Origin: Takashimella koratensis
Taxonomy: Eukaryota; Basidiomycota; Tremellomycetes; Trichosporonales; Tetragoniomycetaceae
Assembly (NCBI GenBank): GCA_003116875.1
Contig: BCKT01000001.1
Location: forward strand, 2,661,486-2,725,485
Reading direction: 5' to 3'
DNA: 64,000 nt
Shown here: positions 47,353 to 59,469 of the stretch, one piece after another
Numbering within the stretch: position 1 is the first letter of the stretch
Layout of the letters: every line of letters begins with the position of its first letter
Position numbers and translations under genes: made by a program
The notes under the pieces: model-generated
What the model was told of the DNA's origin: nothing
What the model saw: only the letters and a program-made list of their open reading frames with translations
Database searches by the model: none

Positions 47353-49197
47353 TCACGCGAAAGCCTTGCCATCACGAGCCCAGTCAAACGCCTGCTCCCA
47401 TGCGTACGCCACCCGGTAGACGGTCGCCTCGTCATACCACTTGCCAACAATCTGCATCCCGACAGGCAGCTTGACTCCAGTATTGATACCGGCCTCGTCC
47501 GTTGGCGTGAGCTTGCCCACGGGGATAGAGATCGCCGGGTGACCAGACTAGGCCGTGTCAGCGCGTCTCACATCAACACACTCACCACGCTGAACGGGCA
47601 CGTATTGAGTGCAACACCATGCGCATACTTCATCTTGCCCAACGGTGAGGTCGCTTCAAACCCGGCGTAGTCGTCAATGCGCAGGGGCAGCCGAGGCATC
47701 GTCGGTGTGATCAAAACGTCGTACTGAGCCAACGCAGCATCCACCTCATCACGAACCTTGCGGCATAGGTTCATTGTTTTCCCCATGAGCTAGAATCAGC
47801 TACGACCAGCATCCTTACTCACTGTCGGGTCCATGGAGGACCACGCGTACGCGCCATTGGTCAACGTCGCCAGCGCTGACGGCCACATCTTGTCCACTTT
47901 GTCCTGGGTGAGCGGGAGCCACTGCTCGCTGTAGTCGTTCATGTACAAGGAGCGGCGTCCACATGCCCGGCCAGTCATGTTCTGGTACGCGCTGAGTCGA
48001 GCGATCACCTATTGTCAGCGTACTCTAACCCCAACCTACCATCCAGAGATCCGGCGCGAGGGTGAACGACGGGATGCTGACTACGCCGACCTCGGCGCCG
48101 AGACCCGCGAGCTTCTCGGTCGCCGAAACGACCATGTCACTGTACCGCTTGTCCGACAGCCCACCGTTATCCAGACTCTCCGAGATGATCCCGACTTTGA
48201 GGCCCTTGACACCAGCCGTCGCGAGCGATGGGTAGTCGGGTACGTCGGCAGGGAAGGGGCATCCGGCCTGCTGTCTGTCGTCGATCCCGTCCGCCCCGGC
48301 CATCACCTTGAGCATCGTCGCGTTGTCCAGCACGTCCTACTGTCAGTCTCGTAACGCCAACACTCACCTTGGTAATAGGTCCAGTGGTGTCAATGGTCGA
48401 CTCGAGCAGGACGATACCGGTATAAGGACACAGCCCGTGGGTGGGCTTCATACCGACGATACCGTTGTGCGCGGCGGGCTATGATCAGCCGGTCATCATG
48501 AATAACTTACCAGACGAATCGACCCGCCCTGATCGCCTCCAACGGCCATATCACATTCGCCGAGCGCAACGAGCACCGCCGACCCGGTCGAGGAGCCACC
48601 AGCAGAGTACCCTTTCCCGTAGACGTTATGGATCGGGCCAGTGGGTGCAGAGATCGAAGCTCCAAAGTAGCTCAAGTTCTCGCATACCGCCTTGCCAGTG
48701 ACTTCGGCTCCAGCCTCGAGAACACGCGAGACGACCGTTGCGTCCACATTAGGCGTCCAGTTGGAGATGACCGAGGTGCCGAGCAAGCAGGGCACTCCGG
48801 CGACCGCGGCGTTGTCTAACTATCAGCGAGCAGTCCATGACTCTGACCTACCTTTGATCGCGACAGTCTTTCCGGCAAGGATTCCCTCCTGCTTCCCCTT
48901 AATCGAGCACTTCCACGCCCAAGCATTGCTCTTGTTCTCCGCCTCGTCAGGTCGGTGAACATTCTCCCTGGGAAAGCGCTCCTGGTCGACAACAGGGACG
49001 TAATCGTCCAGCGCGAGCACACGGGTGAAGACCTCGTGCGCACCAGCAAGAATAGCTTGGTAGTCGGCAGCCTCGCGCTCGGGGAGGGACAGCGGGGTCG
49101 AGGAGTCACCGAGAGACGAAAGGGTAGCGAGGGTGTCAGTCAAGGTCGAGCGAGTGACAGGATTGTCCGAGGACACAACGAGCGAGATGTGCGACAT
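47353..49197 (-). CDS. amidase (amidase-signature family)
   Basis: Hydrolyses a carboxamide to acid plus ammonia. It starts [21 protein letters not shown] at 49197 and ends [12 protein letters not shown] at 47353. The Ser-cisSer-Lys triad is visible: Lys in GKTVAIKDN, cis-Ser in [12 protein letters not shown], and Ser in [13 protein letters not shown], followed by [14 protein letters not shown]. The N-terminal helical extension and FNAWxxK-like [12 protein letters not shown] segment resemble the bacterial nitrile-hydratase-associated amidases (from memory). Eight short introns. It opens the cluster of oxidoreductases to the right and is divergent from a dioxygenase gene. Confidence 0.88.
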
Positions 49198-49635
49198 GGC
49201 TTGGAGCTTGGAGGGTGTAGGGCAGAGTTTGGTACAACTTGGGATCCAAGTGCTCTCAACTTTTCACTAGGGACTGGGTCCCTCCCAATCTCGTTTCTAC
49301 CGCTCATGTCGGCCGCGACATAATGACCCGGCACTCGTTCAACCACTCACATCGCTTGACCCATCTTGTCAGCACGCGAATGTCAGCAAGAGGACACTCT
49401 CTCGTTATCGAGGTTATCATTCCGAAAAGTAAATGCCGGTTCTCAGGCAAATCCTGTAAACTGAGATCCCGCCAAGTGTTGACCCTTATCTTCCGGTGCG
49501 AGCTCTCCGGTTCTTCCCTCCACTTCATCTCATTGAAATATCGAAGACGCAAAAGTCGGACACGCATCTCATTCAGCGTGTACTCGAGCTCATCAAAATT
49601 CACTCACAGTCTCCCTCCTCATCGTTCTTATCAAC
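49198..49635. promoter_or_regulatory. divergent promoter, amidase / 2OG dioxygenase
   Basis: Contains CCGAAAAGTAAATGCCGG (49422-49439). The AAGTAAATGCC core recurs at the palindrome upstream of the NodB-type hydrolase (55449-55459), and a related ATGCCG/CGGCAT dyad lies upstream of the second dioxygenase. No gene was seen. Confidence 0.4.
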
Positions 49636-50975
49636 ATGCCCATCCCCGCACCCTCTGCATCCACGCTCGACAGCAGAGAAGTCAACTACAATACGGTCGA
49701 TGGGAAATACGTGACCTACCGAGCCGGTGGTCAGCCCGGGAAGCGTCTCATCCGCCAGCCCGGCGATGCAGGCTGGGTAGAGACTTTTAACCGTATCCCA
49801 ATCATCGATTTTACCAATGCCAATCACCCAGACATTCAGGTGCGGAGAAAGCTCGCCGCCGAGCTCGCAGACGCAGCTGAGAACTGTGGGTTCTGGTATG
49901 CTGCCAACCCACCGGTGTCTGCGGAGCTTGTTGGTGAGTGAGGGCGTCAAAGGGTCAATGAAGAATCGAACGGAGATTGACATCCCCCAGCGGAAACGTT
50001 CGACGCGCTTGAAAAGTTCTTCGCCCTGCCCGACGAGGAGAAACGAAAGTGCAGCTGGGCGTTGACTCCCGGTTGCCGAGGATACGAATCCTTTGCCGAG
50101 GTCGCCGAGAACGAGGGTTCCGGCAATGCCGATGCCAGTGAGTATCTACCCATGGATGGTTCTGACCATATCAGCCCTTCGCGAGTCATTTGTTATGGGT
50201 GACGATATCACCGACCCTGTCCAATGGCAGGGTGACATTCCTCCCGGTTTCGTCCCTCAAAACATCTGGCCCGCTGCCATGCCCGAGTTCAAGAAAGCAA
50301 TCGATACCTACTACTCTGTCCTCATGCCTTTTGCGCGATCAATCTTGCACCTCTTCGCTCTTGCCCTGGGACTCGAGGAGACGGCGCTGGATGAGCTGCA
50401 CCAGTTCCCAATTGCAGCGTTGAGGGCACTACACTACCCACCGCAGGAACCAGACGAGAGCGCGGCTGGTTTCCTCGCCCACGCCGACTTTAGCTGTAAG
50501 TCAACCTTCGCCAACACTAGACAACACGCTGACTTTTCCAGCCTTCACACTCGTGTTGCAAGGAGAAAAATACGGCTCCGGTCTCGAGGTACTCAACCTC
50601 AACGGCCACTGGGTTCCGGCACCTGCTGTCCCCGGCGCTGTGTTCACCTGCAACGTCGGCGACTACCTCCAGCACCTCTCGGACGGTCGTTTCGTCTCCA
50701 CTGTCCACCGAGTCGTTAATCGCTCAGGGCGAGAACGCTACTCGCTTCCCTTCTTCTTCAGCCCTGACCCTTCTGCCGTGCTCACTCCCGTCGTCGCAGA
50801 AGGCGCAACGAGAAAGACCGAGGCAGTCGCATTCGAGTCTACATCGATTGGGCAGCACTTTGCAACTCGGTTGTTATACGCTAGGAGGCAGCATCCAACC
50901 TCGAAGCGGGTCAAGGAGTTGGGGATCCCAGAATCAGAATGGAAGTACAACTTTTTGACTGGTTCTTTGCCATAG
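49636..50975 (+). CDS. Fe(II)/2-oxoglutarate dioxygenase, IPNS-like, copy 1
   Basis: 399-residue isopenicillin-N-synthase-like oxygenase. Four exons: 49636-49933, 49991-50137, 50175-50495, 50542-50975. The DIOX-N part is RIPIIDFTNANHPD...ELADAAENCGFWYAANPPV. Metal ligands are HxD in LAHADFS and the distal His in FVSTVHRVVN; the 2OG-binding Arg-x-Ser is in RERYSLPFFFSPDP. The N-terminal block (YVTYRAGGQPGKRLIRQPGDAGWVETF) is shared with copy 2 at the other end of the cluster and is probably subfamily-specific. Substrate unknown; roles in this family include hydroxylation and ring formation. Confidence 0.88.
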
Positions 50976-51139
50976 TCTGCCATAGTCGGTTCCGTCCCAT
51001 GTATCATGTAAAAGTGCTACCTCATCTGCGGTGTGACGCACAGCGACGCTGCCATCTCAGAGCTCCTAGAATATGGAAGCATGGTGATGCCCATCGATTG
51101 CCTGATGAGCACTATGAATAAAACATCTCCTCTGCTGCT

Positions 51140-52281
51140 CTACATTGCTGTGTAGCCCCCGTCGTGACAGAAGACTAAACCCGTGACGTATGAAGCCTCG
51201 TCCGACTAGATTAGTGCGTCAGTAACGGTGAGACCATAAATAACGAGATAGGTTGAGATACAACTCACGCTCAAGTACAACACGGCATTGGCAACCTCCT
51301 CAGCTGTTCCCCAACGTTGCATGGGCGTGTGAGCCATGAACGACTGCACTGAGCTTGCTGGGCGGTTCGAGTTTCGCGTCATCCCTGTGATAGTGAGGCC
51401 TGGGGCGACACAGTTCACCCGGATTCCGCGGTCGGCGTATTCGGCAGCTGCACTTTTGGACATGTGAGAGCAGGCGGCTTTGGAGGCTTCGTATGCTGCC
51501 CCCGCACGCATCGCGGTGACTCCGGCGATCTGAACAGGGTAAGCATTGCCTTCAGCCTCATAGCCAATGTCATTACAGGAACAAGCGACTTACAGAGGAG
51601 ATGTTGACAATCGATCCAGACTGCTTGGACTCGAGCAGAGGTGTGATGAACTTCTTCATTCCTGAAAGGTGTTAAGGACCACAAAGTTCTTTGACATATA
51701 CACTGAGACAGACTTGAAACTCACCCATAAAGACGGCATCGACGTTGATGGAGAATACAAACTTCCACGACTCCAGGTCAGTCTCCACCAGCGGTTTCCG
51801 TCCGGGTACACCTTTGAACATGTCGTCAGCGGTGTTCAGATTCTCATGTAACACAGATTGACACACCTGCACTCTGAACGAGAACGTTGGGAGTCGAGCC
51901 AAACGTGTCTACTGCAGACTTGAAAGCTTGCTCCCACACCGCTTCCTCGCTGTCGATGTCTCAGCATAATGTCTAGCGGCTTGGGCTGCCTGTTCCAACT
52001 TACATGACGCTACCCTGGACGAATATGACATCCGGCGCGTAAGGCGTTTCTGGCTCGGTAGGTGGGTTGAGGTCGATCGACACCACTTTGGCTCCTTGCG
52101 CGACGAATGAGTCTACCACGGCCTTCCCACTGAACTTGTAAGCGAGAACGACCTAATGGAAGTGGGATTTGCTCACATTCCACTGCTACCGCCAGTGACC
52201 TAGACACCGTGTTAGCAGGTTGCATCAGAGCTGCTGTCCACTATCACTCACCACCGCAATCTTTCCTTGCATGCGCGACAT
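51140..52281 (-). CDS. short-chain dehydrogenase/reductase, FabG-like
   Basis: Classical SDR starting MSRMQGKIAVVTGGSSGIGKAVVD at 52281, with the GxxxGIG motif split by two introns, and ending FCHDGGYTAM at 51140. The cofactor-selecting Asp is in VVSIDLNPP, favouring NAD(H). The active-site Ser is in IVNISSIAG and YxxxK is YEASK. The tail QRWGTAEEVANAVLYL-SDEASYVTG is typical of 3-ketoacyl-reductase-like enzymes. At least six introns. It is divergent from the Zn2Cys6 gene at 52604. Confidence 0.86.
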
Positions 52282-52603
52282 CTTCCTAGTATGACGAAAG
52301 ACTACAACGTCCCAAGATTGTCTATCTTTATCGAACCAAGAGTTGAAGCATGCATGGTCGATATGACTTGTGTTCCCGGGGCGGATCGACTTTGATTGGC
52401 CGAATGCATTTGCCCAAAAGGGGCAAACCCCCTCATCGGTTCCAGAGGAGATAACGAGTCGTGCCCCCGCGTTGGGCTAAAATCACCTTGCTCACGGCAC
52501 ATCGTTCCTCATCTTTATACAAGAAGCCCAACTCAGCAGCTTTGCCGGCCCAGCGGCCCCTCCTACCCACCTGGAATCTCCTCCCCACCCCTGCCCTGCC
52601 CCC
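52282..52603. promoter_or_regulatory. divergent promoter, SDR / Zn2Cys6 factor
   Basis: Contains a perfect dyad TTTGCCC-AAAAG-GGGCAAA (52409-52415, 52421-52427) between divergent starts, a candidate autoregulatory site. No gene was seen. Confidence 0.4.
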
Positions 52604-55369
52604 ATGTCCTCGGTAGCTAGCGGCCCAAGCCGGACAAGTCAAGAGCCGAATGCTTCCGTCCGTCCCCTCGACCCTGGCAGTGGAAACCCCACTCCAGCAT
52701 CCGGGGCCAACACCTCCACCAAACTAGGCAGACGTGCAGCGGCAGCTTGTACACGATGCCGGCGGTACCGGCAGAAATGCATCATGCCATCAACAGGCAC
52801 CAGTGATGGGGTCACTAGTGCGGGCCCCTGCCAGAGTTGTCGGGCTGCCGGTAAACGTGTTGCCGCGACATGGTCAGTGCGACGGTTGGCTTTGTCGGGT
52901 AGTATTGACAGCCCCACAGCACGGTCCTCCCTCGTGGCTTTAGCGCTGCCGATCGCAATGTAAGCTTGAACCAAAGTCCCTGCTGACTTCAGTTTCGACG
53001 CCGACGCAGGCCGAGTGAGGACGACGATGAAGGAGAGGAAAGGCAAAGTACCCTGGAAGACACAAGGAGCTCGCCAGACGCGAGTGCGTTCTACGACGAC
53101 TCGTTAGTGCTCAATGTTCAGACACTACCTGTTCCTAAAGCGGGAAGCGAGCTTGAATCATCGTCCGAAGACGTCAACGACCGTGAGGCATCTACACTCT
53201 CCGAGCCCCCCAAAGGACCCCTCAAAAGAGCCTCGTCGGCGATCGATCATGTCCATCATAGCCCCCCACACCAGCGACCGCGACAAGCGTCAAGCCTGGT
53301 CGTCACTCTGCCCAGTCCCACCCCCCGCCTCAATCCTCTGTCGCCTCTCCTCCCCCCACCCGAGGAGGTGGTCGAGGGCGTCAGTGCCTTTCTACACAAC
53401 TACATGCAACTGGGCTTCCTTCCCCGTTCATTCTTCCTTGACCAGGTCGTGCGCGAGCCCCAATCCGTCTCCGTCTTCCTCCTCCTCGCAATTCTCTCCT
53501 TATCCGCAAGGTTTACACCATCATTGGTCGAGAGGTATGGCGGTCGACAAGAAGCCTCGAGTCAAATGACACAACGGGCTCTCTCGCTCATCGCGGATGA
53601 GATGGTGGAGGCATCCTTGGAGAGAGTGCAGGCTTTCTTCGTTCTTGCCACCGCACAGTTTGGTGAAGGCAACGGTGGTCGCGCATGGGTGAGTGATTGT
53701 CACCGATTATCGCTTACCCCAGCTCCTATTTGGCATCGCTATTCGCATGGCGGCAACGCTCAATCTGCACAAGGAGTCGTCTTATTCCCTTGCCCCAAAT
53801 GCCACGCCAGAAGACATTATGCGGTCTGAGATGGCGCGGAGGTCATTCTGGCTCGTATATAGTGAGTTACATCGTCGTGCTCTCTAACTGGCAGTCCACG
53901 ACCAACAAATCGCTGGTCGGAGCCCTTCCACCACATTCCCACCATCCACGATCGACGTCCTCCTCCCATGCGAAGAGGATGACTTTCTATTTGGCCAGTG
54001 TCCAGCTTCACGATCCGCTCTTCCTGGAACTCTCGGTGCCAATCTCAGTCTCGGCCATGTTGTCGATCCCGACCGTTCTCTCTTCTCCACCATGGTCATT
54101 GGTCAATGGTTATGGGCCCGAGTGGCGGAAAAGGCATGTAAGCCTGTCGACTCGAGGACGGACAAGCCTTGGCTACCAAACGACGAGTTCATGTGTCTTC
54201 AAGCAGAACTAGCCGAATGGGAGAGCAAGCTGCCTACGAGACAGCGGTTCACCCCGTTTGTCTTACGCGCGATGAAAGGGAAGGCTCTGGACATGGTAAG
54301 TCCCAAAGGAGATGTCGCTGATCTCAGGGCTTCTTGTCGATTGGGGTGCTACTCAGATTGAGCAATATTGTACTTCGAAGGACCTACCTCCCGTAAGTAA
54401 CCCAAAGAGTATCGACTGACCCAAAGGTGGATGGCAGCAGCGATCGAGCCTGATGACCCAAACCATTACAAGCGTAACGCCCCGCCCGAGTTCTGGAGCA
54501 ATATGAGTCTGGCTATGGTGCAGAATGCACTCGCCCTCTGTGCCCAGATCGAAGCGTACATGGCTGTCCGTAAACTGATGGAAGGGTTTCCTGCTGTCTT
54601 TGTGAGTTCCTCCATACATCGGCCCTGACAAAAGGTGTTCGCAGTATACATGTGCGGAGACATTGCGTATTTTATAAGCCGTTGGCCCAATTTATGCCCC
54701 TCGCTCGCGGCGTCTGCCCCTGGTATGCTCCAGACCTCGTTGCGAGTCCTCGGCCAGCTCGAAGAGGCATGGCCGCTGGCAGCTCGATGGCGGTCAACAC
54801 TTCAACATCTGATGGCGTCGACCGCACCATTGACTGTCCGCGCTGCGGCGGACGAGCAACGTGCCCTCGATGAGGAGGTAAGCCGTGTGGTCGATTCCCG
54901 GCTGACACGTGCAGGACAGCATCTTCCGAGACTACCAATCACGCGCGACGCCCGTATTCCAGACTTCACGTGAGTACAAACTGGCGATATCACTAATCAG
55001 GCAGCATCAAATACAATGCGGTCTGGGCCAGAAGTCATGATAACACCTCCCGCTATCCAACCGGCATTCGTAGCGCCCCAACCTCAACTGCCGCTCTCAA
55101 CTGTATCATCAGCTCCTGCCCAGACTTTTGCCAATCAACGCTTCTCTTTGCCCGATGGCACATTGCCGTCAGATTTGCTATCTACCCTCGCGCCGGCAAC
55201 GTCTAATCAAGTGCCCATGCCCTTTGTGCCGCACTCTGTCACTGCTGAGAATCCAACAGCTGATCTGGACCTCGATGTGTTCGGGTCCGACGTGACGGCG
55301 TTCCTGAGAGGGGAGCCTGTCGAGTGGTTTGCAGCGGATGGTGAAGTGAACCTGAATTTGCCGTTTTAG
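52604..55369 (+). CDS. Zn2Cys6 transcription factor, paralog of the 7.6-kb gene
   Basis: GAL4-like regulator starting MSSVASGPSRTSQEPN and ending DGEVNLNLPF. The cluster is CTRCRRYRQKC (Cys 49, 52, 59) then CQSC. The sixth Cys codon is split by an intron (TG at the end of exon 1, C at the start of exon 2), giving CTVLPRG after splicing, as in CTFLPRG of the gene at 7585. The fungal_trans region includes LLPPPEEVVEGVSAFLHNYMQLGF, FLLLAILSLSARFTPSLVERYGG and FGEGNGGRAW, all matching the paralog. It has extra introns in the second half. It sits centrally in the amidase/dioxygenase/SDR cluster, of which it is the likely regulator. Confidence 0.87.
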
Positions 55370-55450
55370 TCTGTACTCGTACTTGCATGCATGTTCTGTA
55401 CACTGTTCAGCGTCTCTCGCTTGCTTATCGGGGAATTTTCACCCATTGAA

Positions 55451-55477
55451 GTAAATGCCCCTTTCCCGGCATTTACA
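55451..55477. promoter_or_regulatory. inverted repeat upstream of NodB-type hydrolase
   Basis: Perfect 9-nt arms GTAAATGCC (55451-55459) and GGCATTTAC (55469-55477), about 200 nt upstream of the start at 55678, within the otherwise empty 55370-55677 spacer. The arm occurs again upstream of dioxygenase copy 1. Confidence 0.55.
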
Positions 55478-55677
55478 CCCCGAGAGCCTATCTCACCACC
55501 CCAAACTGCAGTCTTATCACGAAACGCGCACAGCTGCGTAGACCACGAAGAGGAAACTCCGTGGGCTCCGGCAAGATACGGCTTAGCACGCTGGGGGTTT
55601 TCGTGATATTATCTTTCATCCATCTCCCAGTGTCTATCAACACTTGTCCACCCAAGCTAGCTCCTCTCAGCGTCAAG

Positions 55678-57006
55678 ATGGTCACTCTTTCCAATGACGA
55701 GATCGAGGAGTGGATGGTCCGGGATTTCGTGAGTCGTTCAACATTCGCTAGAGCTCACTTTTAGATTGGATACGACAACAACCCACCCGACCCGAAGTGG
55801 CCCAACGGTGCCAAGATCGCCGTCAACTTTGTCATCAACCACGTAAGTGAAGTGCATTAAGCAGGGCTGACAATGTTCAGGAAGAAGGTGGCGAGCGATC
55901 TGTGGAGCTGGGTGACGGTGAGGCGGAAACCTTCTTTCACGATTTTGGACCAGTGAGTCTACTCCTGCTGCCCCTCTAACAGCTCAGGTTGGTCACATGA
56001 AGGCGATCCCGGGGGAGCGTGACACGGCAACGGAGTCTCAGTTTGAGTACGGAACGCGAGTTGCCATCTGGCGTTTGATGCGTCTCTTCGACAGGAACCG
56101 GTGGGTCAATGTTTTGGACATGGCTAACATCTAGTATTCCGGTGACGTTCTACGCAGTTGCCAAGTCATTTGAGCGCAACCTTGCCATTCCAAAGCATGT
56201 GGAGGACAATGGACATGAGACTTGCTGCCATGGGTACCGAGTGAGTCGACACTCACCTTGAGTAGGGCAACAGCTGACAGACATCTAGTGGAGAGGTTAC
56301 GGTGACGCAACACCCGAACTGGAGGAAGAGCACTGCCGACTGGCAATTGAGTCGTTCAAGAAGTCGTCCCCCAGCGGCCGCGTACCCAACGGCTGGTTCC
56401 TTGGTCGCCCATCCCCTCGCTCTGTCCACATTGTCTCCAAGGTTTACGAAGAGCTTGGACATGAACTTCTATACTGGGCGGACTCGTATGCGGTGAGTCC
56501 AGAGGCTATGAAGAGCGTCAGAGCAGCTTGCTGAAGCTCCCTAGGACGATTTGCCATACTGGAAGCCGATGCCTGGAAACCCGGAGAAGGGCTTGTTGAT
56601 CATGCCGTACAGCTTTGACAGCAACGACACCAAGATGTGGTTTGGCCAGTACTCGAGTGACGACGCGTTTGCCCAGCACATCATTGACGGCTTTACGTGA
56701 GTGATCTTGAGTAATACACGAGGCTTACTCAACAGAACGATCCGCGAGGAAGGGCTCGAAGGACGGCCGTCGTATCTCACCGTTGCGATCCACTCGCGCT
56801 GGATGGGTCGACCTGGCCGATTTCAGGCTCTGCGACGGATCGTTGAGCACATGACCCAGTTCAACGATGTCTGGTTTGCAACCCGCGAACAGATTGCGAA
56901 ACACTTTGTTTCGGTCCACCCCTATGACCCGTCCAAGTTTGCCCTTGACGCACCCGTCAAGGCGGTCAACGGCAAGGCTAACGGTCTTGCCAACGGTCAC
57001 ATGTAG
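55678..57006 (+). CDS. NodB-fold polysaccharide deacetylase family, PuuE/imidase-like
   Basis: Metal-dependent amidohydrolase of the polysaccharide-deacetylase fold. It starts MVTLSNDEIEEWMVRDFIGYDNNPPDPKWPNGAKIAVNFVINHEEGGE and ends KANGLANGHM. This opening, HETCCHGYRWRGYGD, GRPSPRSVHIV, WADSYADDLPYW and HSRWMGRPGRFQAL are marks of the PuuE-type allantoinase/cyclic imide hydrolase branch rather than chitin deacetylase. It also lacks a signal peptide, which fits an intracellular enzyme. It may open a cyclic imide or ureide ring, giving an amide for the amidase at 47353; this link is inferred. About seven introns. The C-terminal repeat NGKANGLANG is a small oddity. Confidence 0.84.
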
Positions 57007-57086
57007 ATAGTAGCGAGAGATGTGACTCGCTTCGTTGTAACAGGCATGCACCAGGGTATGGAATACATCTCTAATGTCTATGAGGT

Positions 57087-59117
57087 CTATACTTTACTGA
57101 GGGGCTCCGCAACACTGCTCGTCACGATAGCAGACTCTATCGCCAAGCCTTCAGAGTCGATCACAGGCGGTGTCTCGGGTGGAGTCGAGTCGGTCGTCTT
57201 TGCTGGATCATCGTCTGTCAAGCGAATATTCTAATCGTCAGCCGAGTCTAGAGCTATGACTAACCTTGACAAAACACATGGCGACGAAAGAAACGCCAAT
57301 CAGAGGAATGAACGACAAGAAGACCCCTGTTGTACCACTTCCAATGGCGCCACGGACTTGGTCCAGAGTCGCTGAATCGACGCTGCCCTCAATCCCGGCG
57401 ACTCCCAGAGAAATGACCGCGTTCCGCTGAGCATCTGTCAATGTCGATATTGCCGAGAGACTCGACCGAGTCAGCGAGTTCTTGATAGTCCCCGCGGCAG
57501 CAAGGCCAAGTCCACCTCCAAACGATCGGAATGTGTTTCGAGCACCTGTGACCACTGCTCGCAGATCCTCGGGAGCTGATGCTTGCATCGTGACGAGGGC
57601 TGACGTTAGTGAATGCTAGCGATTGAACTTACAAGTCTGAAAGACAAAACCAGAGGAGAATCCAACAAGGAAAAGGACGCCGACAATGTACGAGACTGAA
57701 GAAGTCGAATCGAATCGGTACATCAAGCCGAGGCCTGTTCTTTAGCGCGGAATTTGAGCAACACCTACCGACAAGCAGGGCGCCGAATCCGAACTGGATT
57801 TGTGGAACGATCTGATATCAACACTGTGAGAAACTGGTACTCACATATCCCGTCTTCGATACCAGCCATCCCGCCAAGGCAACTGTAAATCCTTGAGAAA
57901 AGACCTGAGGGAGAAGCAAGACCCCACTCCGCAGTGCAGAAACCCCGAGGACCTCTTGAAAGTAGAGCTACCGGTCAGCGGTATCGTAGTCTGAACCTAC
58001 GGGAACGAAGAATAGCAACCCGTAGTAGACCCAACCCTGGGTCATTGTCGCCACGAGGATGAGGTTTATGGCGCGATAGTTGAACAAGCGTGGAGGTAAG
58101 ATTGGGATCGGAGCGTAAAACCTCTCTACCAAGATGAAAGCGATAGCGCACAGCACTCCTACCGCGAGCATGGCACCGAAGGCCGCCGATCTCCAAGGAA
58201 ACAGAGTCCCACCGCCAGAGATAGGTACCAAGATGAGGATGCTCGACGCAAAGACGAGGAAGCTGCCAAAGTAGTCGACTTTCCGCAGGTCATCCCACAT
58301 GCCGGTCTTGCTTGGCTTTTTGATATTAGGCAGGGCGATCCACAGGACCGGAATGGAGACTGCCATGAATGGTGGAGTAATCCCTGGAGTTGGCAACGAA
58401 ATTGCAAGAACTTACAAAAGGCCCAGCGCCAAGAAATGCGAGACGCCATCACAGCACCAATCAACGGACCGATACCTGATCCAAGCGCAACCATCATCCC
58501 AGTGTAACCTTGGTACTTTCCTCGCTCGCGTACAGGGACAAGGTCGGCTGTTGGGTGAGCTCAGTGCACAGGTTCAGAACTCACCGACGCAGACCATTGA
58601 TAACGAGATGATACCTCCGGCGCCAATACCGGACAGACCACGACAGGTAAAGAGCCAGATTGCTGTCTGGGCGAACCCACACAAAAGGTTGCCTACGATG
58701 AAGATGGCGAGAATGCCGACGAGTGCTGCGCGACGCTGGTAGAGTCAACCACAACAGTTGACTTGATCCACTTACCCCGAAGATATCACTGCATCGCGCG
58801 ACGATCATTTGACTACCAATAGTGGTCACGACAGCGGCTGTACCGACCCAACTGATGCTGTTTATAAGTCAGCAAAGCCAATGAGATGACATACGTTGCT
58901 GAAGCCTCCAGGTCGGCACCGATATATGGCAAAACCGTCGAAACACAGAATTGATCCACAAAAGCGATGAAGAGAAGCAACTCCAGGATGACGAAAATGA
59001 GCATCTGCGAGTGTTAGACGCGGCTCGGCACTTGGGGCCACTCACAAAACGAGCATAGCTAGGCCGGCTTGTTTGGTCGACCAGCGACGCCTCGCCGATA
59101 GCACTCTTCTCCGACAT
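57087..59117 (-). CDS. MFS transporter, DHA2-type (14-span) exporter
   Basis: Drug:H+ antiporter-2-like carrier starting MSEKSAIGEASLVDQTSRPSYARF at 59117 and ending SSVAEPLSKV at 57087. Marks are DQFCVSTVLPYIGADLEAS (motif D1 position), the SDIFGRRAALVG loop (motif A), and GSGIGPLIGAVMASRISWRWAFW (motif C followed by the WRW of DHA2). Late glycine-rich spans are near RNTFRSFGGGLGLAAAGTIKNSL. More than ten short introns. It may export a toxic intermediate or a product of this cluster, or be unrelated. Confidence 0.85.
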
Positions 59118-59469
59118 GCCTTGGCTCAGTGAAGAAGTGAGAAGATGGATGGAAGTCTAGACCGTGCGTTGCTCATTATGCCTGAACCGTTATCTAGACG
59201 AGTGGGAAACCAAACATTTCCACGGGCGAGAATCGGGACGGGTGAGCTGCCATTTTTCGCCATACGGCTTATGCCGAACGCCAATGGGCTGGTCATACAC
59301 GACTGCTGATTGGTCGAAACCTGTTTCCGAAGCCGCCGAAGCGGACCGTGCGTCGGCCGAAACTCCCCAGATGCCCGGCACGTGGTCTACGATATTGCCT
59401 ATCCGCGGTACAGAGCGTACCTTATATCACGTTGATCCAACAAAACTCTGGCCGACAAGCACATCGACC
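59118..59469. other. divergent spacer, DHA2 transporter / SDR
   Basis: Shared upstream region. ACGGGYGA-like repeats near 59221-59245 and a CCAAT at 59280 were noted. No gene seen. Confidence 0.3.
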